64,000 nucleotides of DNA, from contig CAJNOQ010000123.1 of the NCBI GenBank assembly GCA_905250885.1, forward strand, positions 1-64,000, given 5' to 3'. The stretch's first letter is position 1, and each line of letters opens with the position of its first letter. The notes beneath the pieces were generated by a model that was not told the origin of the DNA, searched no databases, and was given only the letters and a program-made list of their open reading frames with translations. Below are positions 24,046 through 36,334 of this stretch, piece after piece. This DNA comes from Didymodactylos carnosus. Its lineage: Eukaryota; Rotifera; Eurotatoria; Philodinida; Philodinidae. The position numbers and the translations under genes were made by a program.

Positions 24046-24509
24046 ATGAATAATTTTTGATAAAATCTATAATAGTGAAGAGCTGGTGTTAACCAGGAAG
24101 AACTGTGATAAGTTTATTAAACAAAGTTTCAGTTCCTCGCGTAGAGATATTTGGCTGTTTGCTAAGCGAAAATATCGGCTGAAATTGCAACAGATAGTTA
24201 TTATGAGAAAAAAGATCTATAACGATTACTTGGTCTCATTCATTAATAAGCAAATAAAACAGAAAATTCCTTTCGGGCGAGAGAACTAGCAAGCGGCTGT
24301 CATCCAAAAGCAATAACTCATCTCATTCTATTAAAAAAGAACTAATCATATTACATAAGTAAGCCGAAGGAAGGAACGTTTTTAAGCACTGGATCCGTGC
24401 AAATATATAAATACAATCTTATAAATATGGTTTTCTTATTCGAGCTTGTCCTGTCTTGTGATATAGACTAGAGAACGGAGGTTCATTTTTGAATTTTGAT
24501 TGGTGTGAC
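24046..24509. other. Intergenic, possible LINE-derived sequence
   Basis: A 67-codon plus-strand open stretch at 24086-24289 (includes SSSRRDIWLFAKRKYRLKLQ) could be the linker between endonuclease and RT of the LINE recognised just downstream, but similarity is weak. No host gene is seen. Confidence 0.3.
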
Positions 24510-24800
24510 CTATGATTGGTGGCTGTGTCGTTTGATTTCCCTAATAAAGTTCATTCTGTCTCTCTAGAAAAGTTGTCTAGTTGTTGTATGGTGATTCATT
24601 CTTTTATCGTCTTTCTTCTTTTTTTTCAACTGTTTTCGGGGGTTGTTGATGTGGATGATTGTTTCTTTTTCTGCTCTTGTCTTGTTTCTTCTGACATTCC
24701 CCAGGGAAGCGTTCTGGGACCGCTTTTTCTCATTATATTTATTAAAGGTCTTCCTTTGTGCTTAATTGTGAAATTGGTCTATTTGCTGCTAATAGAGTTT
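24510..24800 (+). mobile_element. LINE reverse transcriptase remnant
   Basis: The plus-strand translation shows VSFDFPNKVHSVSLEKLSS (degenerate RT motif A, normally LDFSKAFDSV..EKLL), then VVDVDD, then [20 protein letters not shown] and GLPLCL. The latter is the hallmark [20 protein letters not shown] segment of jockey/CR1-type LINEs. The YADD motif is absent and parts between the motifs are scrambled. It is a different family from the minus-strand LINE at 1.2-2.3 kb, judged by motif wording. Confidence 0.75.
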
Positions 24801-24946
24801 TCTCTTTCAGCGTATCCTGATCTTTTTCTTGATGTCGCATACAGATCACCTTTTCTTTTCTATATGTATCCTCATGTCTGACACACACATATCTACATGC
24901 GACATCAAGAAAAACATAAAGATACGCTAAAAGAGAAAACTCTAAT
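24790..24946. repeat. Inverted repeat with ~50-bp arms
   Basis: The arms at 24790-24840 and about 24895-24946 are reverse complements (AGAGTTTTCTCTTTCAGCGT against its partner ACGCTAAAAGAGAAAACTCT), separated by about 54 bases. It starts where the LINE RT similarity ends, so it may mark a rearranged junction. Confidence 0.65.
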
Positions 24947-26529
24947 GTATTCCTGATTGTTCCTCTCTCTATCCTCTTGATTTTTCTCATGTTCAACCTA
25001 GTATGAACTCGATCTCTTAGTGTTCTATCTCAATGCCGTGTTTTTAAATGTTCTTGAATATCTTTTTATATATTCCTCAGTATATAAATTATACATAAAT
25101 GGTTTCCTGTTTCTGTTGTTTCGAAGGATCTCAGGTGAAACGATCTTCGATGTTTCTAATGAGATTTTTTCGCACAGTGTATGCGCCCACTCTGCTGTTT
25201 GCCTGTCTAGGCGCAGTATGGTGATACACTATGCTTTTTCCCACAAAGTGCAGAAAGTGTACACATTCCAAAAAGAAGTGCTACAGCACCGAGAAGTAAG
25301 ACTATCTTTTTTCAAGATACACGGATCTCCTTTGAATAACAAAGGAAAGCTAAAAACAATTCGCATATTTCTATGAACCTGTAAATTATTACAGAAAAAA
25401 ACTTACAAATCTTGTATAACAAGAAAAACACACCTTTTATTTGTCTGTTCAAAAGAAACGATTTTTCATGAAAAAGAAAAGAATTAACAAAAATAGGATA
25501 ATAAATAAATAATAAATGAGTTACCTGTGTTTTAGAGGAATGTTAGATATTTGCGCTGCAAAACAGTGCATAGATGTTTAGTGTACTTTATTTACACAGT
25601 GCAGACTGTCATTCAGATACGTTAGTTAATTATTTTGATTTACATAAGGAGACTAAGAGAAACAGATCTTCCATCCTACAAAACATTTTCGTTTGAACGT
25701 ACTTTTCTCGCGAACAGATTCTTAGGTTCGAAATTCTGTTGTTTTCTTTCTTGAAGTTTTCCTTCTCTAAGCCTGATGTTTCAAAGGCCATATTCTCTAT
25801 GCACGAAGGACTGAGCTTGAGCAGTCAGATTTCGATAATTATCACGAGGTTTTGCCGAATGACTAAAAAATACATTCATATTGATTCTAAACTATGTATT
25901 CTCCTGCATAACTTTGACAATGCATCCAACGCATTTCTTGACTTCCTAAGCCGATTTTCTTTTCTAACATTTTTTATTTACAATCGTCTCTGATTTCTTC
26001 TAGTGATATGTTGTCACACTACGGGGACTAATGGAAAAGCACCGATATCTCAGTAAAGGCTTTTGATTTCAACTATAATATGAGCTACGAAAAACTTCTC
26101 AAAAATGAGCATGATTTTTTAAGTAACTCCATTTTTGAAAAAAAAACGAAAAGCATTGATATTGATCCTTCAACGAAGGATCGATTAACTTTGTTGTTAC
26201 AAAGCAATTTCTTGTACTAAATGGATGAGTTTTAATTTTAAAAAAACGTGATGGTAAAGTTTTTGTTTTTAAAATGAATGTTCATATTATCAAGGACCAT
26301 AACAATAATGAGCTAACTATCGGAAATTTAGCGCAGTTTCTACGATACTTTCTACGCCTTTTTTTTATCTGTAGACTAACATTCACGTTACGGATAAAGA
26401 TTTTTCGTTTGGCTTTCGTACATATGAAATATAAGATACAAATATTGTTTTTGTCATTGTTCACAACATGACATTATGACGAACATCAAATGTATCTCAA
26501 AATATTATGGTTTATTTCTTTTTCTAATA
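24947..26529. other. Intergenic, no gene seen
   Basis: AT-rich sequence with a few open frames of 60-118 codons but no recognisable domain. The stretch 25130-25370 is GC-richer and may be further LINE debris. Confidence 0.4.
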
Positions 26530-27455
26530 TACTTAGGACTAACCAAAAGTTCTGAGATTTGCAGATAAAAACCCACAGAACAGATCTAATCAGGTTTTCA
26601 CTCCAGCAAGTATTCGAGCTCGTAGCTGTGATTACTCACATCCCATTAATTTCTTTCAAGACATTTGTCAAAAGATTTTTTTTGACTAATCTTTACTTTC
26701 ATGGTCAATTAGAGCCATCCATGGTCTTGGTTACGGCAATCAATTCAACGGTTAGAACCGTTTTGATCGACTGAATTTTGTTCGACAGGATCGACCAAAG
26801 AAATATGGTGATTACATTATGCGGTACCAGATAATGAGTTCTAGATTTGTCATAAACAAATAGAGCGAAAGTCATCAAACTAGTTGGATTGCAGGCGAAG
26901 AATCCCCATCAACTATAATCCGACTCAGCAGGTTAATTCCAAAAACGTTGTTTTTTTGTCTCTTTTTAAAAAATACTGGTCGAATCTTTTCTTTAAAAAA
27001 CACATATGGAAAGAGGGTAGACAGTTAATCACCAATATCGTATCAATAATTGCCTACAATCACTTATCAACGGAAAAGATCATTACATTTCCTTATGACA
27101 GCGTCTGCCCATAGACTGATAAAGATCTTCATAACTATCCCGAATCAGAACCCATCATGATTTTGTTATGCCCACCTTATTCTACGGATCAAGTATGTGA
27201 TTTCCAATTGTTCTATCTTATTGATAAACTCAGTCGATCAAAACGGTTCTAACCATTGAACTGAATATCGTAACCAAGACCATGAATTTTTGAAGTAAAG
27301 ATTAGTCAAAAAAATCTTTTGACAAATGCCTTGAAAGAAATTAATTGTGTGTAAATAATCATGGCTACGAGCTCGAATACTTGCTAGAGTGAAACCTTGT
27401 TTAGATCTATTTTGTGGGTTTTTATCTGCAAGTCTCAACTTTTGGTTAGCTCTAA
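26530..27455. mobile_element. mariner-like DNA transposon remnant with long inverted arms
   Basis: The ends are inverted CTTAGGACTAACCAAAAGTT (left, about 26534) and the reverse of CTTAGAGCTAACCAAAAGTT (right, about 27462). The arms run inward for about 220 bases, to about 26770 and 27238, with scattered differences. Between them the plus strand reads SRFVINK, WIAGEESPSTIIRLSRLIPK, KNVVFLSLFKKYWSNLFFKK and YDSVCPH, in the order expected for the central DDE domain of a mariner transposase, though shifted between frames. A nonautonomous or decayed mariner-class element is likely; the exact clade is unknown. Confidence 0.5.
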
Positions 27456-27885
27456 GTAGTAGTTCATCTGTAATGAAAACTCAGACATTTTTCATTGCTC
27501 ATTCGTTTACTAATCGAGTAAATGTGACTTTAATCCATGTATGGATAACAGCTATAATGTGAAATTTTGTGTTCAATACTATTTTTGATAAATGCCTTTT
27601 ATCTATTACTAAGTGATGAGATGATGTATCATCAAATCTGTCTTGATGATGAAAGGAACGAAACACTTTTTTTATAAACTTTTGTTTAAATAAAATTTAT
27701 TGTAGAGTAGTATCGAGAAACAGCGCGACTTTTAAATAAGTAAGAAGAGAACATAAACTACTTCGATAATTAACTCAATGAAAAAGTTTGTTAGGAAAGT
27801 TGTACTCTTTATTTTTGGTTATATTAAATCTAAACTGTTATAGTTATTCTTTCTTTTTAGATACTGAACAGTATTTAACTGTAAT
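27456..27885. other. Intergenic, 5' region of NSMCE3
   Basis: AT-rich, no gene. It should hold the NSMCE3 promoter; no motif can be named with confidence. Confidence 0.4.
27859..27860 (+). promoter_or_regulatory. Splice acceptor 25 nt before NSMCE3 start
   Basis: A T/C-rich tract TTCTTTCTTTTTAG ends 25 bases before the ATG at 27886. Candidate trans-splice or 5'-UTR intron acceptor. Confidence 0.5.
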
Positions 27886-28752
27886 ATGGCTTCTCAGCGT
27901 GGTGCCAAACGTTCAAAATTAAATCCGACAACAACGACTCAATCTCAACGTCAAAATAATGGCAGTAGTGATTCTGAAGTAGATATGACTGTACGTGATG
28001 ACGATTATAAACCATTCGTCAAAGCTAGTGTTCAATATTTTCTTGCCAATTGTTCTAAACCTGTATTAATCAAACGTTTAGATTTTATTAATCAGATATT
28101 GAAAACAAATAAGAAACTATATCCAGCTGTAATTGAAGATACAAAATCTGTGTTATCTAAAATATTTGGTATATAATTTTTCTGATAATTCATACATATG
28201 TAGATACGTAATGTTGCAAGATGACAATTTCTTTGTCTCGATTTAGGTATACAACTTAAATTTGATGAATCTCATGATGGTTTTATCTTAGTAAATAATT
28301 TAGCAAATTCTCTCGATCAAAAACCATTGGTAACACAAACAAATTATCCTAAAATGGCTCTATTAATGATCATAACAACATGTTTAAAACATGCTGGTGG
28401 TGAATTATCAGCAACAGATTTTTGGCGAATGTTATCTGATACATTAAATATCAATGGAGATTTACCAACAAATTTAACACAAAATCAACATAAAATATTT
28501 GGTGATGTTCAAAAGTTGATTAAAACAGAATTTGTTAAAGAAGGTTATTTAGTATTTGATCAAATGAAAGATTTAAGTGGTAGTTCGGATACACCGGTGG
28601 TTATGGTTCGATTAGGTCATCGTTCAAAACACGAATTTACAGATGAAAATTTAGAAAAATTTACTAAACATTTAAATAGTCTCGATGATAATGTTCAAAA
28701 TGATGATATGAATAATAGAGACGAAGATGAACAACATTCGGATGAAAATTAA
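27886..28752 (+). CDS. NSMCE3: SMC5/6 complex component NSMCE3 (MAGE-domain protein)
   Basis: MAGE homology-domain protein of the SMC5/6 complex, which in other animals binds NSMCE1 and NSMCE4 and supports recombination repair in the nucleus. Two exons, 27886-28168 and 28247-28752, with a 78-base GT-AG intron: 789 nt, 262 aa (human 304). The N-terminus is a basic, Ser-rich tail (MASQRGAKRSKLN). The MAGE domain runs from about residue 45 to 235, with two winged-helix parts: VQYFLANCSKPVLIKRLDFI, then MALLMIITTCLKHAGGELSA and TDFWRML. The C-terminus is Asp/Glu/Asn-rich. AATAAA lies 6 bases after the stop (28759-28764). A single ancestral MAGE gene is expected outside mammals, which supports NSMCE3. 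Confidence 0.88.
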
Positions 28753-31493
28753 TTGATTAATAAAACTTACTTGTGCAATTTTCTGTGCATATTATTTGTT
28801 AGTGGTAATTTACTTTTTCTATTAATTCTTTTTTTCTTTCTGTTTTATAGCACTTTATTTTTGTTAAAAGCTTCTATTCTTTCCGAATACAAGCAAGAAA
28901 TATTCCATCAATTGTATGAGGTTCTAGAAAGTTAAACTACTAAAAAACAAAAAATAATGTAAAATTTATTTTTTATGAATAGAAACTTGAAGATGTGAAC
29001 TTTTTTTTGTCTGATACTACAGAAATAGAGTCTCTATTTCTACTTTACTTTATTTTTTTGTTGTTGTCAGATATATTACTAGAAGATATTTAAACAATCA
29101 TAAATCTCATTTAAAACGTTTTTCTTCTAATTGAGATTAATTTTATTTTTCTAAGCAATTGATTATGCATTAGTTACTCTATATAGTTCTTATTTTTGTA
29201 GATAATTCAACATCCAATATATAAACAAGAACATCAAACAAAAGTAAGCACTAAGAAGGGCACAGTATTGTGAAGATATCTTAGATTAGCAAAGTTCAAG
29301 TACATATCATAAATTTTTTTTAATTAAGATCAGTTTGCTAAGACATGTATATTTTATTTTTTAAATGATCATTGACTTTGACGGTTACATGGATATATTG
29401 ACCAATTCTGATTTTAATTCTGCTAGTAAATAATTTGTACAAACACGAAAAATATTGAATATAATCATTAGAATTTGCTAAATCACCATTGGATTACAGA
29501 AAACAACGATCGAATTATAATATTGAAAAAAAAAAATTTGATATTTTAGTTTCATACGCGTGTATGCATATGACAACTCTAGATTTATATTTTTAACTTG
29601 ACTGTCCTTTTTCCCGGAGGATAAAATCAATAATCTCTGATATTTTTAGAAAAACAATTATTTTGAAAGTTGAACCATCTGACAAGATTCAAAATTTTAA
29701 AATAGTTTTTCTTACACTTTTCTAAAGTAAATTAATCATTTATTGGTTTCATTAAATTTCGAAATAATGTAAAAAATTCAAGATAAAGAAGAGTGTGTTA
29801 TTTGTTAAAAACTAAATAAGAATATTTATCTTATTATAACATGCAAAAAGAATTGACATTATATTTGATATTAAGATATATGTTTAAGTTTCAATATCGA
29901 GATTTTGCTTATAGCCGCAATAACAGTGAAGATTTAGCTGTGCAAAAAATTAAAATGGTCTGTTTAAACCTTGTAAAGTAAAAAAAATATTTTGTTTTCC
30001 TTAGTAATTATAAAAATTATTTTATCTGATTGAAGTAATTGGTCCACTGATGATAAGAAGATGTAAACACTTGTTAATGATAAAAAAAAATAAGTGTAAA
30101 AATGAAGATTCATTAAAAAACAATGGTTATTCATTCTATTTATTTTCTTGTTGATCTTGAATTTGTAACGTTTATCTTTTTTTTACATCAATATACAACG
30201 CACGCAACTGCTTTTTTCTTAAAAGTCTAATATTTTTTAAATCTGATTTTGTCGTTAAAGCTTTTTTCTTATTGGTTCTTTTTTTTGTGAACAATTAGCG
30301 AAGATAATTTTATTTACAATTAGATAAGCTTTCGCCACCTTTTATTGAACCGCTTTATCAGATAATAATAGTAAAAAGATCGTGGTATAGTTAAACTATT
30401 GGCATTGTCAGATTTGACTGTGTATCATATATCATTATCAAACTCAAAACTGTGCGTATGATCATAATTATTTTGAAGTTAAACTATTGGATCATTGAGT
30501 AAACTTATGTGAGTACACTTAGACAATCATTTAAATATACATTGCTTTTTAAAAGGAGTTTGTTGAAATTGATGATTAATAATTTTCTGTAGCATGGATG
30601 AAAACACCATTCAACTATGCATTTTAGTCAAGTAAAAAAATAGATTCAATTAAGTTACATAATTATTTTGTCTCTCTTTTCAGATTAAACAGTTTTGGTC
30701 ACATCTATATTTTGCATTTGCCACGATTTATTCGCACTAAAATGTAAGTAGCTAAACAATAGCGGCAACAGAATAATATTCACAAAAAGTTTTTAAGTAA
30801 ATGTCTGTCTCATGTAGATAAAAAAATACGAAATAGAAATTCAATTCAAAAACGTCGAATTATAGACGACGGAATCGTGGATCCTAATAGACTTGAATCT
30901 CACTAGATTTTGAAACATATGTTACAAATATTTAACTGTTTTCTATTTTTTTTTTGACAAACTTTTGATAAACAATAAACTAGATTTATTATAGTCAATT
31001 AAATCATTTGTCAAAGTAACGTAAAACAAGAAAACATAAAACCAAAGTGTGCGTGTTTTTTTTAAATGAAAGTTTCATAACGTTTTACTGATCTAGAGAT
31101 CATAGTTGTTATTTTTGCTGATAAATGCGAGACATCAGTCCATCTTGATGAGTTTCACAATAGATCTCTCAAGATTCGATTTTGAACTTTACAGTTTTTA
31201 GGTTTCTTGCCTACTGCTGATTTCTATATGGGGCATACTAAGACTAGATAAATGTTTAGCACCAGTATTAAAAATATTGTTTGTATACATGGCTAGTTTT
31301 GAGTTTAGTCATCAGGTTTTAAAGTGTACCTCTCGAACCGTTTGAAAACATAAAAGATGGAAAGATACAACAAACTATCTTTTTCCAAGTTGAAAGTGCT
31401 GAATAAGTGACAGAAATAACAGATACTTGAAATAGTAGTTGAATGTTGTAAGCACAAGTCATCAGCTTGAAAAAAATGCTGTGAGCTGTACGA
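28753..31493. other. AT-rich intergenic region, nothing recognised
   Basis: About 2.7 kb of AT-rich sequence with homopolymers and no open frame of recognisable composition. Confidence 0.5.
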
Positions 31494-32141
31494 ATGTATG
31501 AATGTGTATGGCCATTTTATTTATTTATTTTTTATTTGAGGCCTTACACACCCATACTCAAAGTAGTTGTTCGTTCCGTCTGTTGCACATTTCTATTATT
31601 TCTACTTATTGTATTTATATCGTTTGAATTTAATAATTTTACTATGAAATCTGTAAATCAATCTAATAATGGTACAAATATTGAAGAATCATTTGATTCA
31701 GCTGATAATTTAAAATTAGCCTATGAAATACATCGAATTTATTATAATAAAACAAATTTTTCTACCATTAATGAAGTTGAACTTGTCTCTTTAATAAAGC
31801 AAATAGTTGGTAAAATGAATCTCAACTATAATATTTATGTTATATCGTCTCTATGTTATTTAATACATTTATTATGTTTTATACCATTGTTAATATCATT
31901 TATTATTTGTCTACTTTATGAAAAAGTACTTAGAAATGGTATTATTCGTTTAATGCTTTCGATTGTTGGTTTTTGTTCATTATTTCTCTCAGCATGGACA
32001 CAAGTAAATAGATCAAATTTAGAAATGAGTTTTAATGATTTAATGGGTGGTATTTATATAGTACAAATATTTTCAGCATTCTATTCAATATTTGAAAATG
32101 ATCGTTTAAATCAATCTAATACTATAATGGTGTATAATTAA
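31494..32141 (+). CDS. Unrecognised four-helix membrane protein
   Basis: Single uninterrupted frame of 215 codons; no family recognised. Predicted layout: hydrophobic helix at residues 29-44, a polar loop at 45-113 with possible N-glycosylation sites (NQS near 55, NGT near 59, NKT at 85, NFS at 88), then helices at about 114-142, 150-170 and 183-200, and a short polar tail. This resembles a tetraspan topology with one large outer loop, but the claudin and tetraspanin signatures (W-GLW-C-C, CCG) are absent. An alternative start is Met51 at 31644, which would drop the first helix; a TTTATTTGAG acceptor-like site near 31532-31541 would favour that. AT-rich codon use matches the neighbouring genes. 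A polyadenylation-like AATAAA lies near 32626. Confidence 0.5.
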   Translation: MYECVWPFYLFIFYLRPYTPILKVVVRSVCCTFLLFLLIVFISFEFNNFTMKSVNQSNNGTNIEESFDSADNLKLAYEIHRIYYNKTNFSTINEVELVSLIKQIVGKMNLNYNIYVISSLCYLIHLLCFIPLLISFIICLLYEKVLRNGIIRLMLSIVGFCSLFLSAWTQVNRSNLEMSFNDLMGGIYIVQIFSAFYSIFENDRLNQSNTIMVYN

Positions 32142-33112
32142 TTTTTATGTCTTAAATATGTCATAGATATTTATTATATATTTTGTTTGTATATTATGTT
32201 GTTTATTTGTGATTGAAAACAGTATTTAAAAGTTTTACAGTATTAATACTTTTCGTAGATGATAAACAATTTTTGAAATTAAATTGTATAAATTGTTTGT
32301 TTAGAATCGATTATAGAAATGTGTTCTTAGCAACAAAATAATATTGAAGAGATATAATGAAATAGTGTATTTATATAATTTTTGTTGTGTATTTCTGTAC
32401 TACTATATTGAATTTGTTTGTTTTCTCTTTTTTTTTAAGTTTATATTATGCATGAAATATAGTTTATAGTTAAATACTTGGTAAATGTTTTTCATCTTTC
32501 TTTCATTATATTTTTTATACTCTCATCTAGTTGTTGTTGTCAAATAATTGATTTTTTTTAAAATCACAAAACGTCAGTTATTTTAAGTTATTAGTCATTT
32601 TTCATTCATATTGTGTATTTTTGTTAAATAAAATTGAACTCATTTGTTCCATATTATATCTGTTTCTTCTCTCTATGTCTGTCTAGGCACCTTGATGAAA
32701 ACATGATTATCATAGTAATAGAAGGAAATATATATTTTAAAGTTAATCTAATAGAACATGAGTAATCCATTCTTGAATTTCTTTTTATAAATTATACATT
32801 GGAAAAATGTATAATTCAATATTCTTGAGTTTAAGTATTTTTATTATTGTGAAATACTATTTATACACACTACCTAAATTATAAATGAAAATTTGTAGAA
32901 TAAAAATATTTTAATTTTAGAAAATAAAACGTCTCTATGTAAGTGATTAATGAAATTATAGACTTTATAATTAAAATAATCGACAAGAAGATATATATAT
33001 ATATACACGTGTTTTATTTACAAAATTATGTTATTTTATTCAAGATCATTTATTCTTCTGTAAACGTTTTTCCTCTTCTTTAGTTGATATCATATTTTTT
33101 TTTTGTCTTGAA
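32142..33112. other. Intergenic between membrane protein and DAXX
   Basis: AT-rich, with a TA microsatellite at about 32994-33004. No gene seen. Confidence 0.45.
33082..33083 (+). promoter_or_regulatory. Splice acceptor 29 nt before DAXX start
   Basis: The tract TTTTTCCTCTTCTTTAG ends at 33083; the ATG is at 33113. Candidate trans-splice or 5'-UTR intron acceptor. Confidence 0.5.
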
Positions 33113-36100
33113 ATGTACGCGAATTACAACGACCTTGATTCCATAAAAGTTCAATTTGAAGAGGTTTGTATTTTTTGTTGATTATTTTTCTCTTTTTTTA
33201 AACTTTTGATACCATTATTTCTAAAAATATGCTCATTTTGTTATTATTCAGTTGTTATCTGTAATACGTGTTATTCTTAAACATGACCAAGATATTGAAT
33301 TAATTTTTCAAAAATTACGAAAATATTTTAACAAAACATCAACATCGTTCATTTGTTCCGATGAATTTAGTACATATTTGAAAAGTACATATACAATATT
33401 ATATGATCCGTCGACAAAATACTATTCATTATTATCAAATTTGTTGGAATTATTGAAGAAACATCCTATACAACAATGGTAAAACAAGTTACAGATTATT
33501 GATAAAACTTTTTTCTTACTATCATAGAGACGATGAGTCTCTCTTCTCATAACTATACCGAAAGTTAAGCGTCTTGTTACATCAACAAAGGATTTCATTG
33601 GCATTTGTCTTTGCAAAAATGCATAAGGAGATTTTGTGTAAAATTCCACGATAATTATCGAACAGATGCATGCGAAGGAATATATTCTTTGTCTAACAGC
33701 CGTTTTTAATTTTTTCATTTAGTTCAAAATCTGTTTCAGACATCAGAGATGAAAATATTCAACATTCAATCACAACTACAACTGTAGCTCAGACAGAATT
33801 ACCTGAAAATGAAATATCAAATAGTTCATCAATCACAGAAAATACACATAAACGTACAATAATACCTGTAGCAATAGAAACGATAACAAATATTCAAACT
33901 TCACAAATATCTCCATTAATAAATATTGAAATTACATCTGAAACCACTCTAGGTGTAACTGATGAAAATGTATCTTTAATTAATCCAGCAGAAGTACTTA
34001 CAACATACGAAGAAACTGAAATAGTACGTAGTGATGATGTACAATTGTTAACAGATGACTGTGAAAAATGTACAATACCATGTATTCAACAAGCAATCAA
34101 TGAAACACTCGATAAACCATCTGAATCAAATTCTATCAATAAAGAATGCGATGAAGAATTAAAACGTCAAAGAAAAATTCGAAAACTCGAGTATAGATTA
34201 AGCGTACGTAAAATGAATGTTCATTAGATTATTTATTGTTTGTATTAAATTTTTATATCATTAGTCATTATCAAATACCATTCGAAAGTTAGAAGAAACT
34301 GAAATGACATTGGATGAAATGAAAAATTCGGATTTGTATTTGGTTGAAGCAAAATTAAAAGAACGTGCTTACGATGTTAGTATAACGAATTCAATCGCAT
34401 AGTATACATGGTATAAGAAATACACAAGCTTATATCTGCTATAGTCAAGTCATATAAAGAACTAACACTTTTGTTTTTTTTGCTGCATTTTTTTCTTGTT
34501 TTTTGATCAGTGTATTATACAAAAGTTATTATTATTTGTCGTTTAGACACATCTCAAATTAGCTAGACTCAAAAATAAATTGCCAACAACTGAACGAATT
34601 ATACAAGTACCAATAGATGTGGTTGGTGAGTATTTGTGTGGATATATTGTTTTAATTTTCTAATCTCGTTAATTCATTTCCTTTAGCATGCGAAGAATAC
34701 GAATGTATTAATAATGATTTACAACAAATGATTCAAAATATCAAATATTTTCCAGATTTTAGTGATGTCCGAAAAACAGTTGAAAATGCTAATAGAATAA
34801 ACGAACTTAATCTTAGGTAGGATGTTATTAGCAGAGTAAACGTCTTTTAAAGCTAAATTTGAAAAGTTTTAAACTAATAATAGTGATATGTAAAATATTC
34901 AATTATAAGTTTTAAAAAATAAAATCTATTATTTTATTTATATTTGTTATTCTATGTTTAGTTCAGAAAAAATTGAATCAGTTGCTATAAAAGCATTTAA
35001 AGTAGTTGGAAAAGCCATGCGTCATCGACGTCGCAAAGATGATCAAGAAATACTTCTTAGTCGATTGCCAGATGATTTCAAGTGAATATTTTTTCTTTTA
35101 CTTTTATTTAAATATGTCACTATTTAATTTATCATCTTTTCTCTAGTGTAAATGACAATGATCCGGCGTTAAAAGATAATGAACTTGAACGTGTACTTGC
35201 CAAAAATGATCAAGATGGTGAATACAAAATAAATCAACTTTTTGATCAGTATGCATCGATGTCGGAACAAATTGTTGGTGACATGAATGAAAACAACGAA
35301 GAAGAGGACGAATCAGTTAAAAGCCATGAAGATGAGAGCGAAACTGATGAAGAACAAGAACAGGAAATAATAAATGAAGAGATAAATAATAATGATAATG
35401 AAGAGTTGACTAATAATGATAATGAAGATATAGTGTTTGAGCAGTTGGATATAGACAATGCGCAGTTTCAAAATCTAACAGAAAATGTGGTAGAAAATAA
35501 CAATAACTTAGAAGATATCGTATTAAATGTTGAAAGCAAACAGCCAACTATTGAAGAAGAAAAAGAACAAACGCCAGTTGTATTATCACCTGTTGGATCA
35601 TGTCTGTCATTTTTTCAAATTTCTTTATTTCTATGTCAGACTATTATTTTTTTCTAATTTTAGCTGTGATGTCTACAACCAATAATATTGAATCAAATGT
35701 ACATAATTCAAACCTGATACTTTTAACGAATTTGACTTCATCGCCACACCATACTCATTGTCTACATTCAAATTCAATGTCAGTTAAACGACTAACAAAA
35801 CCGATTCAGCAGCAAGAATATTTGATTAATAATGAGAGAAATCAAAATAGTCATATAACTGTTTTGTCTACAGCATGTATTAAACAGCAACCGCCTAAAA
35901 AATGTTCACCGATTTTAGATTCATTAAGAAAGAGAAATTCGTCATTTGAGTCACTCGCAAGTAAAAAGAGACGTTTATCTAATGATGATGAGATCGTTTA
36001 CCTAACGGATGAGGATGAGCAAGAATCTGGAAATAAACAGAATTTATGTTCCAATCATGCACGTTTAGCACTTCATCGCGCATATCTGACATCATCTGAT

Positions 36101-36334
36101 GATAAACCAAACATAACTGGTTTAAATAAATTCCAGCAGCATTTGAATCACCCAACAAAACAATGTACTCATAAACATCAAATATATGATTCAAAAGAGC
36201 AGTTAAATAATGACATGCTCTATGATATTTATCAACAACGTTTAGTCAAACCAGTCAATTCTACACAACATCTAACTCCAAAACAGCCAGTGAAGAAAAC
36301 ACATAAAAAACAAGATCCAATTATTATTGACTGA
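33113..36334 (+). CDS. DAXX: DAXX-like histone H3.3 chaperone / SUMO-binding scaffold
   Basis: Nuclear H3.3-H4 chaperone of the DAXX family. Nine exons: 33113-33163, 33252-33478, 33723-34203, 34265-34375, 34547-34625, 34687-34816, 34962-35081, 35147-35601, 35664-36334. They total 2325 nt, or 774 aa (human 740). Residues 10-92 fit the N-terminal helical bundle. The histone-binding domain is recognisable: NTIRKLEETEMTLDEMKNSD and LYLVEAKLKERAYD (human RRLEEQELSLEELDEEDSAYLQEARLKRK), then DNDPALKDNELERVLAKND and LFDQYASMSEQ (human VDPALSDPVLARRL...YAMLQD). An acidic Glu/Asp/Asn tract follows (about 440-510), as in DAXX. The C-terminal part is poorly conserved but has a SUMO-interaction-like EIVYLTDEDE (about 661-670) and ends in PIIID. 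The exon 8 donor (35602) is the least certain border; GTCTGT was chosen for frame. Confidence 0.85.

Noticed and set aside
24516-24881. Host protein-coding gene of 121 codons
   Set aside because: The recognisable part is LINE RT (PQGSVLGP block) and the rest runs into an inverted repeat.
35246-35458. Minus-strand Ser-rich 70-codon open frame
   Set aside because: Antisense translation of the DAXX acidic tract.
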